Part shown: piece by piece, positions 35,387 to 43,603 of the stretch
Layout of the letters: every line of letters starts with the position of its first letter
Numbering within the stretch: the stretch's first letter is position 1
NCBI RefSeq assembly: GCF_030813355.1
Contig: NZ_JAUSUD010000015.1
Coordinates: 50,543-114,542, forward strand
Origin: Metabacillus malikii
Lineage (GTDB): Bacteria; Bacillota; Bacilli; Bacillales; Bacillaceae
Length of the DNA: 64,000 bases
Reading direction: 5' to 3'
Position numbers and translations under genes: made by a program
The notes under the pieces: model-generated
Database searches by the model: none
What the model was told of the DNA's origin: nothing
The model's input: only the letters and a program-made list of their open reading frames with translations

Positions 35387-36325
35387 ATGACAAAAGAAAC
35401 AATGGGGATTCACCATATTACAGCAATTGTTGGACACCCTCAAGAAAATGTTGATTTTTATGCAGGTGTACTCGGCTTGCGTTTAGTTAAACAAACAGTG
35501 AATTTTGATGACCCTGGTACGTATCATCTTTATTTTGGTGACAAAAGTGGCAAACCGGGAACCATTATTACCTTTTTTCCGTGGGCAGGTGCTCGTCAAG
35601 GAGTAATTGGTGATGGACAAGTAGGTGTCACGTCTTACGTAGTTCCAAAAGGGGCAATGTCTTTTTGGGAAGAGCGACTACAAAGCTTTCAGATTCCATA
35701 TACGAAAATGGAGCGGTTTGGTGAGAAATACTTACAATTTGATGATCCTCACAGGCTCCATCTTGAAATTGTCGAACGAGATGAAGGTGAACTGAACACG
35801 TGGAGTATTGGAAAAATCACAGCCGAAGTAGCGATTAAAGGCTTTGGAGGTGCAACATTATTATCGACTGCGCCAACGCAAACGGCTGATACACTAGAAA
35901 ATGTGATGGGACTTAAGCAAGTGGGGATTGAAAAAGATATGATGCGTTTCCGTTCTTCCGCTGACATTGGGAATATCATTGATTTGAAATTATCACCGAT
36001 TGGTCGTGGTCAAATGGGTGTTGGAACCGTACACCATATCGCGTGGCGAGCAATTGATGACGAAGACCAATTAAGTTGGCAATCTTATATTTCTGAAAAA
36101 GGCTATAGTGTAACCCCTGTACAGGATCGAAATTATTTTAACGCGATTTATTTTCGGGAACATGGCGAAATATTATTTGAAATTGCGACAGATCCACCAG
36201 GCTTTGCTCATGATGAATCAGAGGAAACAATGGGTGAAAACTTAATGCTTCCCGAGCAATATGAGAAATATAGAGAGCAGTTAGAACGACGTTTAATTCC
36301 GATTACTGTGAGAAGCTTAGATTAA
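35387..36325 (+). CDS. Ring-cleaving dioxygenase, MhqO/MhqE-like (VOC family)
   Basis: A 312-aa two-module VOC protein: MGIHHITAIVGHPQENVDFYAGVLGLRLV, GKPGTIITFFPWAGARQG, GTVHHIAWRAID and GEILFEIATDPPGF. The ITFFPW motif and length match the MhqO (YdfO)/MhqE group, not MhqA. Metal-dependent hydroquinone ring cleavage is expected. No MhqR palindrome was found in the 230-bp region upstream, so its regulation may differ. AAAGGAGAA precedes the ATG. Confidence 0.87.
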   Translation: MTKETMGIHHITAIVGHPQENVDFYAGVLGLRLVKQTVNFDDPGTYHLYFGDKSGKPGTIITFFPWAGARQGVIGDGQVGVTSYVVPKGAMSFWEERLQSFQIPYTKMERFGEKYLQFDDPHRLHLEIVERDEGELNTWSIGKITAEVAIKGFGGATLLSTAPTQTADTLENVMGLKQVGIEKDMMRFRSSADIGNIIDLKLSPIGRGQMGVGTVHHIAWRAIDDEDQLSWQSYISEKGYSVTPVQDRNYFNAIYFREHGEILFEIATDPPGFAHDESEETMGENLMLPEQYEKYREQLERRLIPITVRSLD

Positions 36326-36343
36326 TATAAAGGAATGATTTGT

Positions 36344-36952
36344 TTGCTATCCATCGACCCGAATATGAACTCTGAACGAGATAATTATAAATTTCTAATC
36401 GGCAGTATCATTCCTAGACCGATTGCTTTTGTAACGACATTATCTAATGATGGGGTATTAAATGGTGCACCGTTTAGTTACTTTAACATTGTTTCCTCAA
36501 ATCCACCTATGATTTCAATATCGATTCAACGGTCTGAGGGGAATCAAAAGGATACAGCACGGAATATTTTTGCAACTAAGGAATTTGTGATCCATACCGT
36601 CGATGAGGATAATGTGAACTTAGTTAATAAAACAGCAGCGACGCTACCACCTAATCAAAGTGAAATCGAAATCGCAAATCTTACAACAGTAAACAGTGAA
36701 AAAATTTCAGTACCTGGTGTAAAGGAAGCCAAAATACGCTTTGAATGTGTATTAGAACATTTTCTGGAATTAGGAGACAACGGTCAGACTAGTTGTGACT
36801 TCATAATTGGAAAAATCGTTCGCTACCATATTGAAGAATATTTATATAACAATGGCAGAATCAATCAACAACGCCTAGCTGCTGTAAGCCGTTTAGCTGG
36901 TACAAATTACGCGCAGATAGGTGAAGTATTTTCAATTGAACGACCTAACTAA
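36344..36952 (+). CDS. Flavin reductase family protein (FMN-binding split barrel)
   Basis: A 202-aa flavoprotein of the DIM6/NTAB type: NYKFLIGSIIPRPIAFVTT, NGAPFSYFNIVSSNPPMISIS and KDTARNIFATKEFVIHTV. Such proteins bind FMN in a split barrel and supply reduced flavin or act as oxidoreductases. I prefer the TTG at 36344, which has AAAGGA at nine bases; the ATG at 36335 sits directly on that site. It lies 18 bp after the dioxygenase gene and is co-transcribed with it. Confidence 0.82.
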   Translation: MLSIDPNMNSERDNYKFLIGSIIPRPIAFVTTLSNDGVLNGAPFSYFNIVSSNPPMISISIQRSEGNQKDTARNIFATKEFVIHTVDEDNVNLVNKTAATLPPNQSEIEIANLTTVNSEKISVPGVKEAKIRFECVLEHFLELGDNGQTSCDFIIGKIVRYHIEEYLYNNGRINQQRLAAVSRLAGTNYAQIGEVFSIERPN

Positions 36953-37086
36953 CGATAATCGCGGTGCAACCGTCCCTAAGATTCCCACCTCAAAACAAAT
37001 AGGAAAAGCAGAGATGTTGAGGTGACGGACATGTTCACCCTGATTGGTTCAACTAACAATCATTGGGGAAAATAGGTGGTGATTAC

Positions 37087-38031
37087 ATGCTGAAAACATT
37101 AGGGATTCATCATATAACGGCAATGGTAAATGATGCGCAAAGAAATATTGATTTTTATGCTGGTGTATTAGGGCTTCGTCTCATCAAAAAGACGATCAAT
37201 TTTGACAGACCAGAAGTGTACCATCTTTACTTTGGTAATAAAACGGGTCAGCCTGGGACGGTGATCACATTTTTCCCGTGGCCTAAACAATTAAAAGGTC
37301 GGATTGGAATCGGACAAGTAGGGTTGATTAGCTTTGCTATTCCATTAGGTTCCAGTTCTTTTTGGAAGCAACGTTTAGCTAAATTCAAGATTCAATATGA
37401 GATAACCAATCGTTTTTGTGAAGAAAGCATCACATTTACAGACCCGGATGGAATTCCGTTAGAGCTTGTTGAACGAAATATTGTGTCAAAGAATGGTTGG
37501 GATTCTGTCATAAAGAAGGAATATGCGATTAGTGGTTTCAGTGGAGCTACATTAATTTCTGCAAAACCACATAAAACAGCTGATGTTTTAGAAAAATTAC
37601 TTGGTTTAAAAATCAGTAGTGATGAAGCTGGTTTTCTCAGACTTAACTCTGAAGGGGAGCTCGGAAATTTCATCGATATAAAGTTAACTCCATCTGTTCG
37701 CGGTCTAATGGGGGCTGGAACTGTTCATCATCTTGCCTGGCGTGCAAAGGATGAAGCTGAGGTTTTAAAATGGCGGGAGCTTCTTATCGAGAAGGGATAT
37801 CATCCAACAGAAATAAGAGACAGGAACTATTTTACCGCTGTGTATTTTCAAGAAGAGGGTGGTATTCTGTTTGAAGTCGCATCTGATTCACCAGGGTTTA
37901 CGATTGATGAACCACTTGATACACTTGGAGAAAATCTAATGTTACCAAGTTGGTTAGAAGATAAAAGAAATGAACTGGAACAATTGTTACCAAAAGTAGA
38001 AGCTCGTATTTTAAAGGAGGATATACAATGA
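37087..38031 (+). CDS. Ring-cleaving dioxygenase, MhqO-like (VOC family), second copy
   Basis: A 314-aa paralogue of the protein at 35387, with LGIHHITAMVNDAQRNIDFYAG, GQPGTVITFFPWPKQLKG, GTVHHLAWRAKDEAE and GGILFEVASDSPGF. The same metal ligands are present, so it should be active. The ATG at 37087 follows TAGGTGGTGA. It overlaps mhqD by 4 nt, as in the mhqNOP/mhqED arrangement where a dioxygenase is paired with an esterase. Confidence 0.87.
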   Translation: MLKTLGIHHITAMVNDAQRNIDFYAGVLGLRLIKKTINFDRPEVYHLYFGNKTGQPGTVITFFPWPKQLKGRIGIGQVGLISFAIPLGSSSFWKQRLAKFKIQYEITNRFCEESITFTDPDGIPLELVERNIVSKNGWDSVIKKEYAISGFSGATLISAKPHKTADVLEKLLGLKISSDEAGFLRLNSEGELGNFIDIKLTPSVRGLMGAGTVHHLAWRAKDEAEVLKWRELLIEKGYHPTEIRDRNYFTAVYFQEEGGILFEVASDSPGFTIDEPLDTLGENLMLPSWLEDKRNELEQLLPKVEARILKEDIQ

Positions 38032-38630
38032 TTCATATATTTCATAAAGGAAGTAATCCGACAAAACCTACATTATTATTGCTACACGGTACAGGGGGAA
38101 ATGAGCATGACTTGTTGCCACTTGCAGAAAGAATTGATAACGAGGCCTCTGTGTTAAGCGTTCGTGGCAATGTTTTAGAAAATGGAATGCCGCGTTTCTT
38201 TCGCAGATTAGCTGAAGGTGTATTTGACGAAGAGGACCTAATCTTCCGCACTAAGGAATTGCATGAATTTCTTGATGAGGCAGCTGAAAAGTATGAATTT
38301 GACCGTGATAATATTATCGCGATCGGGTATTCAAACGGAGCGAATATAGCAGCAAGTCTCTTATTTCACCGCGAGGATGCGTTAAAAGCAGCCATCCTTC
38401 ATCACCCAATGGTTCCGAGACGAGGAATTGAGCTACCAAACTTAACAGGTAAGTCTATCTTTATTGCAGCAGGAACGAATGATCCAATCTGTTCGCCTCA
38501 GGAATCGACTGACCTGCAATCATTGTTTGAAAATGCACATGCCAATGTCAAGATTCATTGGGAAAATAGAGGGCACCAACTAACAATGGGCGAAGTGGAT
38601 GCCGCTGCTGAATGGTATCGCGGTTTATAG
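38028..38630 (+). CDS. mhqD: MhqD-type hydrolase/carboxylesterase
   Basis: A 200-aa alpha/beta hydrolase of the phospholipase/carboxylesterase group: LLLLHGTGGNEHDLLPLA (oxyanion region), nucleophile elbow IGYSNGANIA with Ser102, the acid in AAGTNDPICSP and the histidine in ENRGHQLT. B. subtilis MhqD is induced by quinones and acts with ring-cleaving dioxygenases. ATG overlaps the preceding stop, with AAAGGAGG upstream. Last gene of the detoxification cluster. Confidence 0.9.
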   Translation: MIHIFHKGSNPTKPTLLLLHGTGGNEHDLLPLAERIDNEASVLSVRGNVLENGMPRFFRRLAEGVFDEEDLIFRTKELHEFLDEAAEKYEFDRDNIIAIGYSNGANIAASLLFHREDALKAAILHHPMVPRRGIELPNLTGKSIFIAAGTNDPICSPQESTDLQSLFENAHANVKIHWENRGHQLTMGEVDAAAEWYRGL

Positions 38631-38658
38631 GAAATTGGGTTAGGAAGACTTATCCAAC

Positions 38659-39279
38659 CTAATATTGCCGATATGGCTGCTGCATGTATGAAGCTGGTTG
38701 GTAATGCTGGGTATTAGGTTTGTGTTGTTTATTACTTTTTTTATTATGATAACAGTCCTTATACGGGCCTATATACGTGGACGGTTTAACAGCTGAAATT
38801 GTTTGTTTCCATTGATTCTCATCCAGACAATAAGTATGTGCCATGATATTTGCAGGAGTAAATTTTAAAATATCAGAACCTAAAATCACTTGTGGAGTTG
38901 GAGCATCAAAGATAGCTAATAGATGTGTGTTATCAACTAAAGCTAGCTCATAATGCCACCATCCTTGTGGAACATTTGCAACTTGCCCTGGAGTAATTGT
39001 GTAATTAAGGATTTGTTTCGTAAAGGGATTTAATATCGATACAGTAGCTTTACCAGAAATGCAATAGACAAGCTCTGCGGCATTTTGATGATAATGCGGT
39101 TCAACAACATTATTCTTGCTTAAAAATATATCTAGAAGAGACACGTTTTCAAGTGTATTCAGCTGGTTTATCCCTAATACGTTAATGAGATTACGACTAT
39201 CTTTTTTAAACAATGGACTATTGTTCACGTCAAATGTAAATTGAGTTGTTGGAGACGTATAGTCGATAGATGAAGCCAT
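38659..39279 (-). CDS. Cupin-domain protein with Tyr/Gln-rich tail
   Basis: A 206-aa protein with a single cupin barrel: VVEPHYHQNAAELVYCISG (metal-binding HxH...E) and VANVPQGWWHYELALVD (second motif). The C-terminal 50 residues are rich in Tyr, Gln, Asn and His (KKSNKQHKPNTQHYQPASYM), a composition typical of spore coat or surface-exposed proteins. The ATG at 39279 (GAGGTG nine bases upstream) is preferred over the GTG at 39291. A related cupin with a Tyr-rich head is at 60284. Spore association is an inference. Confidence 0.8.
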   Translation of the reverse strand: MASSIDYTSPTTQFTFDVNNSPLFKKDSRNLINVLGINQLNTLENVSLLDIFLSKNNVVEPHYHQNAAELVYCISGKATVSILNPFTKQILNYTITPGQVANVPQGWWHYELALVDNTHLLAIFDAPTPQVILGSDILKFTPANIMAHTYCLDENQWKQTISAVKPSTYIGPYKDCYHNKKSNKQHKPNTQHYQPASYMQQPYRQY

Positions 39280-39413
39280 TTTTTGTTTCACCTCATTTAC
39301 ATAGGCTAGTTTTGTAGAGCCTTTATTTTATAAACATTATAGGCATATATTATGTATTTAGTGATTATTTGGTGTGAAGATGTGAGCATATTTTTAATAA
39401 GTGTGAATAAGCG

Positions 39414-39480
39414 GAAGCTGCTCGATTATAGGATGTATTACATTGAAGTAATGCACTTTATATTCGGGCAGCTTTTTTAT
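39414..39480 (+). ncRNA. Orphan terminator-like hairpin, possible small RNA 3' end
   Basis: AAGCTGCTCGA pairs with TCGGGCAGCTT, with a second inner stem (GTATTAC/GTAATGC), followed by TTTTTT on the plus strand. No plus-strand gene lies between 38630 and 39581, so it does not end a known transcript. It could be the 3' part of a small RNA starting between 39280 and 39410. Confidence 0.35.
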
Positions 39481-39580
39481 GTTTAAGAGAGTGTGAAAAA
39501 AGGTGATAAAGTAATAGTAACGAATTATTAACATAGGTAGAACTAGATAAAACAAATCTTTGTTAAAGGAGTGGGCAATC

Positions 39581-40033
39581 ATGAAGATAAGAAAACTTAA
39601 TAATGGTGAACGACCTCCAATCGATTTGCTATTATTGGCTGACCCATCCTTGAGAATTGTTGAAAACTATCTCCAAAGAGGAGAATGTTTTGTCGCTGAA
39701 GTGAACGACAATATTGTCGGGGTATATGTATTACTGCCAACGAGGCCAAAGACAGTAGAATTGGTTAATGTTGCTGTATGTGAAGAACAACAAGGAAAAG
39801 GGTATGGGAGAAAGTTGGTAATCGATGCTATTAAGGTTGCAAAGGAAGAGGGTTACAAAACCATTGAAATAGGTACTGGAAACTCGAGCATCGGACAACT
39901 CGCACTTTATCAAAAATGCGGTTTTAGAATTAGTGGGGTTGATCAAGACTTTTTTATAAAGCATTACGAAGAGGAAATCTATGAGAACGGTATCCGCTGC
40001 AGAGATATGATTCGATTAGCTCAAAATTTATAG
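39581..40033 (+). CDS. GNAT acetyltransferase (YvbK-like)
   Basis: A 150-aa GNAT protein opening MKIRKLNNGERPPIDLLLLADPS, with EEQQGKGYGRKLVIDAI as acetyl-CoA loop, IEIGTGNSSIGQLALYQKCGFRI and ENGIRCRDMIRL at the end, all characteristic of B. subtilis YvbK. The substrate is unknown. ATG at 39581 with AAAGGAGTG upstream. Single gene. Confidence 0.87.
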   Translation: MKIRKLNNGERPPIDLLLLADPSLRIVENYLQRGECFVAEVNDNIVGVYVLLPTRPKTVELVNVAVCEEQQGKGYGRKLVIDAIKVAKEEGYKTIEIGTGNSSIGQLALYQKCGFRISGVDQDFFIKHYEEEIYENGIRCRDMIRLAQNL

Positions 40034-40101
40034 ATTAGTAAACTTTATTTGCTAAATAGGATAGGAGGGGTGGGGATTGGAGTGACGGGGGACAATGACG
40101 G

Positions 40102-40190
40102 GGGACAGTCCCCCAATGAATTAACGCTTTAAACAGTTGAGGGACAGTCCCTCAACGCATTAGCGCTTTAAACAATCGGGGGACTGTCCC
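40102..40190. repeat. GGGACAGTCCC array, 39-nt period (array 2)
   Basis: Palindromes begin at 40102, 40141 and 40180 (the last as GGGACTGTCCC), exactly 39 nt apart, with spacers sharing ATTARCGCTTTAAACA. It lies directly before a small membrane-protein gene. Confidence 0.87.
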
Positions 40191-40216
40191 CTGTTCAAGG
40201 GTAGGTGTTATTTCAT

Positions 40217-40414
40217 ATGAAGAACTTCTTGATTAGGTTGATCTCGGGTTTGGTCATTTTGTTTTTACTTTTATACATAGCTCCAATGTTAAATATCTCT
40301 TGGGTTCAAGAGGGTAATCCAAATAGGATTTTTGTTGTGCCAATTGCGCTAGTTGGTGGTTGGTTAAGTTTATTATTGTATAAAGCTATAAAGAAGAAGC
40401 GTACAAGAACATGA
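40217..40414 (+). CDS. Small two-span membrane protein
   Basis: A 65-aa protein with two membrane spans (LISGLVILFLLLYIAPML and FVVPIALVGGWLSLLLY) and a basic tail KAIKKKRTRT. The ATG at 40217 follows TAGGTG at nine bases. It is enclosed by two 39-nt-period palindrome arrays, which is unusual and suggests that the gene and the arrays moved together or that it is a small mobile cassette. Family not recognised. Confidence 0.6.
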   Translation: MKNFLIRLISGLVILFLLLYIAPMLNISWVQEGNPNRIFVVPIALVGGWLSLLLYKAIKKKRTRT

Positions 40415-40419
40415 AATCG

Positions 40420-40522
40420 GGGACAGTCCCCCAATGAAAGTCCCTCAATAAATTAACGCTTTAAACTGTTGGGGGACAGTCCCTCAATGCGTTATCGCTT
40501 TAAACGACTGGGGGACTGTCCC
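40420..40522. repeat. GGGACAGTCCC array, 39-nt period (array 3)
   Basis: Palindromes begin at 40420, 40473 and 40512 (the last as GGGACTGTCCC). The latter two are 39 nt apart; a partial unit fills the first interval. It ends eight bases before the stop codon of the convergent gene. Confidence 0.83.
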
Positions 40523-40530
40523 TTTATTAA

Positions 40531-42651
40531 TCACTGTATTTGTGGTGCGTCATTAGGTATTTCATTTGGTATTTCACGGCCGTTTTGTGCGGGGAATTCG
40601 ATACCTAGTTCCGCTAGCTGTGCTTCAGCTTCCTCGCGGGAAATGGTACTGTTTCTTTGTTGCTCCATAATGCTTTGAACTTTTTTTCTCGTCTCCTCGT
40701 CAAGATTTGAAAACATTCCCCCACGAGCTACTCCACCCATTTGACCGCCGCCACGAGGACCGCCCATTCCAGCCTGTGCCTCTGTTACACCAGATTCATT
40801 TAGCCACGTTACGGTATTCGAAATGGTGAAGTCAACTACCTTTGTCCCAGCTTGATCCATTCCATTTGTATAAAGTCCATTTGTACCTGTACCTTTAGCG
40901 GTTCCTCCTGAATAAAGAGTATAAGATGTGTCGCTAGCTAACTTAGGAGAGCTAATAATAACGGATTGATACTCTTTCACAGGAGCAAAAGTCGCAATAC
41001 TATTTCCATCTGAATCTTCTAGATGAATTAGTGTATCTGCAGCTTGTACGGTTGGATAATTCATCGTAATTGTGTTTTGTGTCGAAGTATCAGATGTTGC
41101 CATCATCATGCCGGAACTTCCTGCAGCTATCAACAGGCCACCGCTAATTTCAAAGGTTTGGTCATAATCAAGTGAGCCATTATTATTATTTGTTGGTCCA
41201 TTTACGATTACTGTTCCGTCAGTCATTAAAATTGAACCATTTGCATCCAGACCATCACCTTCAGCATTTACATAAATGGTGCCGCCATTAATTGAGAGAA
41301 GATTGGTTTCTGATGCTTCAGCTTGTGCCATGTCCATACCGGAACCATCGACACCGCCACCGACATTAATGCCATCATCTACAGAATTGACTTCAATCTC
41401 TCCACCTGCAATTGTAATTGATTGACTTTCAATTCCCTCATAGCTCTTCGTAACAGTGATGTTGCCACCCTTTGTGTAAATCGCCTTGTCGGCATGGAGC
41501 GCATCATCACCTGTGGCCAATGTGAACTTTCCATCTATTATTGTAATCGACTGATTGCTATGAATGGCATCATCTAATGAGTCAATTTCAAAGCCGCCGC
41601 CGCCAATTGCAAGTTCAATTGCTGCTTTAAGGCCCTTTGTACTTTCTGTCTCAGTTTCAGTTTCGGTTTCATTTGTATTAGTTTCATTCGTTCTACTAGG
41701 GGTAGGACGATTATTTTCATTTGTAGCGACGACTTCAGGACTTCCGTCACCAGTAGAAATAGTAAACGTTCCATCGGCAATGAAGAGTGAAGTCTCAGAC
41801 TGAATTCCATCGTTTCCAGCTTCGATGTCAAAGGTACCAGCTTCTATCGCAATTGGTGCCTTTTCCTCATCCTTATCATTTGTCGACTTTATTCCGTCTC
41901 CGCCTGCAGTTATCGAAAATTCACCATCCTTCACGGCAACTAAATCACGTCCAATTATCCCGTCATCAACAGCATCAACTTGAATTGATCCTCCCGTAAT
42001 ATATAGTGCATCTTTAGAAGTAATTCCATTATTATAGTTGCCATTAACAATTAGCGTTCCAGTACCGTTAATCGTTAAATCGTCTTTGCTAAATAATGCT
42101 GCATCAGGTTCATTGCTCTCAGAATCTACGTTTACATAGCTTTTAGCATCATGTAATTCATTGGTCGTTCCATCTTCAAGAGAAATAACTGTTTTCCCAG
42201 CTTGTTCAATATATAACGGTGAGCTAGTTGAAGAATGAATTTCTGCTCCATTGAGAATGAGGCGAACAGTGCCTTTATCCTCTGCATTGACAATGATTTG
42301 TCCATCATCAAGTTTGCCACTAATGACATATACACCTGAAGTTCTAATGTTAATGATATTACCTTCAATGACAACACCGCCATTTCCCTCCGCACTAGCA
42401 CTGCTGCCGTTTAGCTGAATCGTCGTACCGTTCTTCCATTCACTATAAAAATCCTCATCAGAATAGGATACTTTTTCATTAATAACAGATAAAATAGCTT
42501 CGTCACCAATTGTATTTAACGTTTCTGCTTTAGCGACGGCAGCCTGACTAGCGGCCGATTGATTTTCTTCTGAGTTGCTACATGCGAATAAACATGTCGC
42601 ACATATAAGTGATGATGATATTTTTACAAATCTAGATGATTGTTTTCTCAT
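40531..42651 (-). CDS. Carbohydrate-binding domain (DUF4353) lipoprotein
   Basis: A 706-aa lipoprotein: signal ISSSLICATCLFACSNSE with lipobox Cys24, then a long right-handed beta-helix built from repeated ITIDGG-type rungs (LTINGTGTLIVNGNYNNGI, ITIIDGKFTLATGDDALHA), the DUF4353 carbohydrate-binding-domain architecture. A Thr/Glu-rich loop (TNETETETETES) interrupts it near 325-345. The last 110 residues have a GMGGPRGGGQMGG stretch and a helical end. In other Firmicutes such proteins occur with CotH kinases, VTC-domain proteins and DUF4956 proteins, as here. ATG at 42651 with GAGGAGAAG upstream. Probably a cell-surface polymer-binding protein. Confidence 0.83.
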   Translation of the reverse strand: MRKQSSRFVKISSSLICATCLFACSNSEENQSAASQAAVAKAETLNTIGDEAILSVINEKVSYSDEDFYSEWKNGTTIQLNGSSASAEGNGGVVIEGNIINIRTSGVYVISGKLDDGQIIVNAEDKGTVRLILNGAEIHSSTSSPLYIEQAGKTVISLEDGTTNELHDAKSYVNVDSESNEPDAALFSKDDLTINGTGTLIVNGNYNNGITSKDALYITGGSIQVDAVDDGIIGRDLVAVKDGEFSITAGGDGIKSTNDKDEEKAPIAIEAGTFDIEAGNDGIQSETSLFIADGTFTISTGDGSPEVVATNENNRPTPSRTNETNTNETETETETESTKGLKAAIELAIGGGGFEIDSLDDAIHSNQSITIIDGKFTLATGDDALHADKAIYTKGGNITVTKSYEGIESQSITIAGGEIEVNSVDDGINVGGGVDGSGMDMAQAEASETNLLSINGGTIYVNAEGDGLDANGSILMTDGTVIVNGPTNNNNGSLDYDQTFEISGGLLIAAGSSGMMMATSDTSTQNTITMNYPTVQAADTLIHLEDSDGNSIATFAPVKEYQSVIISSPKLASDTSYTLYSGGTAKGTGTNGLYTNGMDQAGTKVVDFTISNTVTWLNESGVTEAQAGMGGPRGGGQMGGVARGGMFSNLDEETRKKVQSIMEQQRNSTISREEAEAQLAELGIEFPAQNGREIPNEIPNDAPQIQ

Positions 42652-42797
42652 ACGTCTTCTCCTCGTTTAATTAGGCATTATTCTAAAAGTTGTGGCTTTT
42701 TTGTACCAATCCATAACGACAACTTAGTAAAAAGCAACAATGTTTACGAACATAGCCCCTAGTTTTTAGATGATTACGTACCCATTATTAAGCACTT

Positions 42798-42826
42798 ACC
42801 TTAAATAAACCTTAAAAAAACCTTAT
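42798..42826. promoter_or_regulatory. Three 11-bp-spaced TTAAGGT repeats, divergent promoter
   Basis: ACCTTAA (42798), ACCTTAA (42809) and ACCTTAT (42820) are spaced exactly 11 bp. On the minus strand they read as TTAAGGT repeats followed by TAATAATGG, nearly identical to the promoter before the VTC gene (45019-45052). On the plus strand a sigma-A-like promoter, TTGCAA (42855) and TATAAT with 16-bp spacing, drives the two-component genes. The response regulator encoded at 42917 is the expected binder. Confidence 0.72.
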
Positions 42827-42916
42827 AAAAAACCCCTGGAAAAATAGACAGGTTTGCAATTCTTCTTTTTAGTCCTATAATCGAACGTATCTGAGAAAAA
42901 AAAGGAGAGCTAAAAA

Positions 42917-43603
42917 ATGAAATTACTAATTATTGAAGATGACAAAAATCTCTCCGAGTCAATTGTAGAAACGACAATGGAAATGTTTGAAGCAGACAAG
43001 GCATTTGATGGCGAGGAAGGTTTGTATCTTGCAGAACAAGGGATTTTTGATGTGATCATTTTAGATATCATGCTGCCACATATGAATGGCTATGAAGTGT
43101 TGGAAAGCTTAAGAAAGAAGGGCATCACGACACCGGTTATCATGTTAACAGCTAAAGATGGGATTGATGACAAAATACAAGGCTTTAAAGTAGGTGCAGA
43201 TGATTACTTAGTGAAACCATTTCATCGTGAAGAACTATTATTAAGGCTTGAAGCGATCATTCGAAGAGCTGGAGGAAATGTGAAGGAACATGTGATGACG
43301 TTTAAAGATTTGAAGCTCCATCTCAAAAATAAAACAGCTGAATTAAATGGAGAAGCCGTGAAGCTAAACGGGAAGCAATTCGATTTGCTCGAGTATTTCA
43401 TTACAAATAAGAACACCATTTTAACAAAGGAACAAATTTTTGATCGAATTTGGGGCTTTGAATCAGAAACTTCAACAACAGTTGTCGAAGTGTACGCTAG
43501 TAATGTACGCAAAAATTTAAAAAAGCATGGTTATGACAAATATATTAAAACCTTTCGTGGCTTAGGTTATATGCTGACAGATAACGGTGACGGTGATGTT
43601 TAA
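42917..43603 (+). CDS. OmpR-type response regulator of the VTC locus
   Basis: A 228-aa regulator with LLIIEDDKNLSESIV, IILDIMLPHMNGYEVL (phospho-acceptor Asp), IMLTAKDG and DYLVKPFHREEL in the receiver domain and a full winged-helix domain (LNGKQFDLLEYFITNKNTILTKEQIFDRIWG, KTFRGLGYML). ATG with AAAGGAGAG upstream. Divergent from the DUF4353 lipoprotein gene and upstream of the VTC/DUF4956 genes. Eleven-bp repeats in both target promoters are the likely binding sites. Confidence 0.9.
   Translation: MKLLIIEDDKNLSESIVETTMEMFEADKAFDGEEGLYLAEQGIFDVIILDIMLPHMNGYEVLESLRKKGITTPVIMLTAKDGIDDKIQGFKVGADDYLVKPFHREELLLRLEAIIRRAGGNVKEHVMTFKDLKLHLKNKTAELNGEAVKLNGKQFDLLEYFITNKNTILTKEQIFDRIWGFESETSTTVVEVYASNVRKNLKKHGYDKYIKTFRGLGYMLTDNGDGDV

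Noticed and set aside
40102..40522. Possible CRISPR array because of regularly spaced palindromes
   Set aside because: The spacers between the palindromes are similar to each other and the palindrome is only 11 bp. No cas genes are present.
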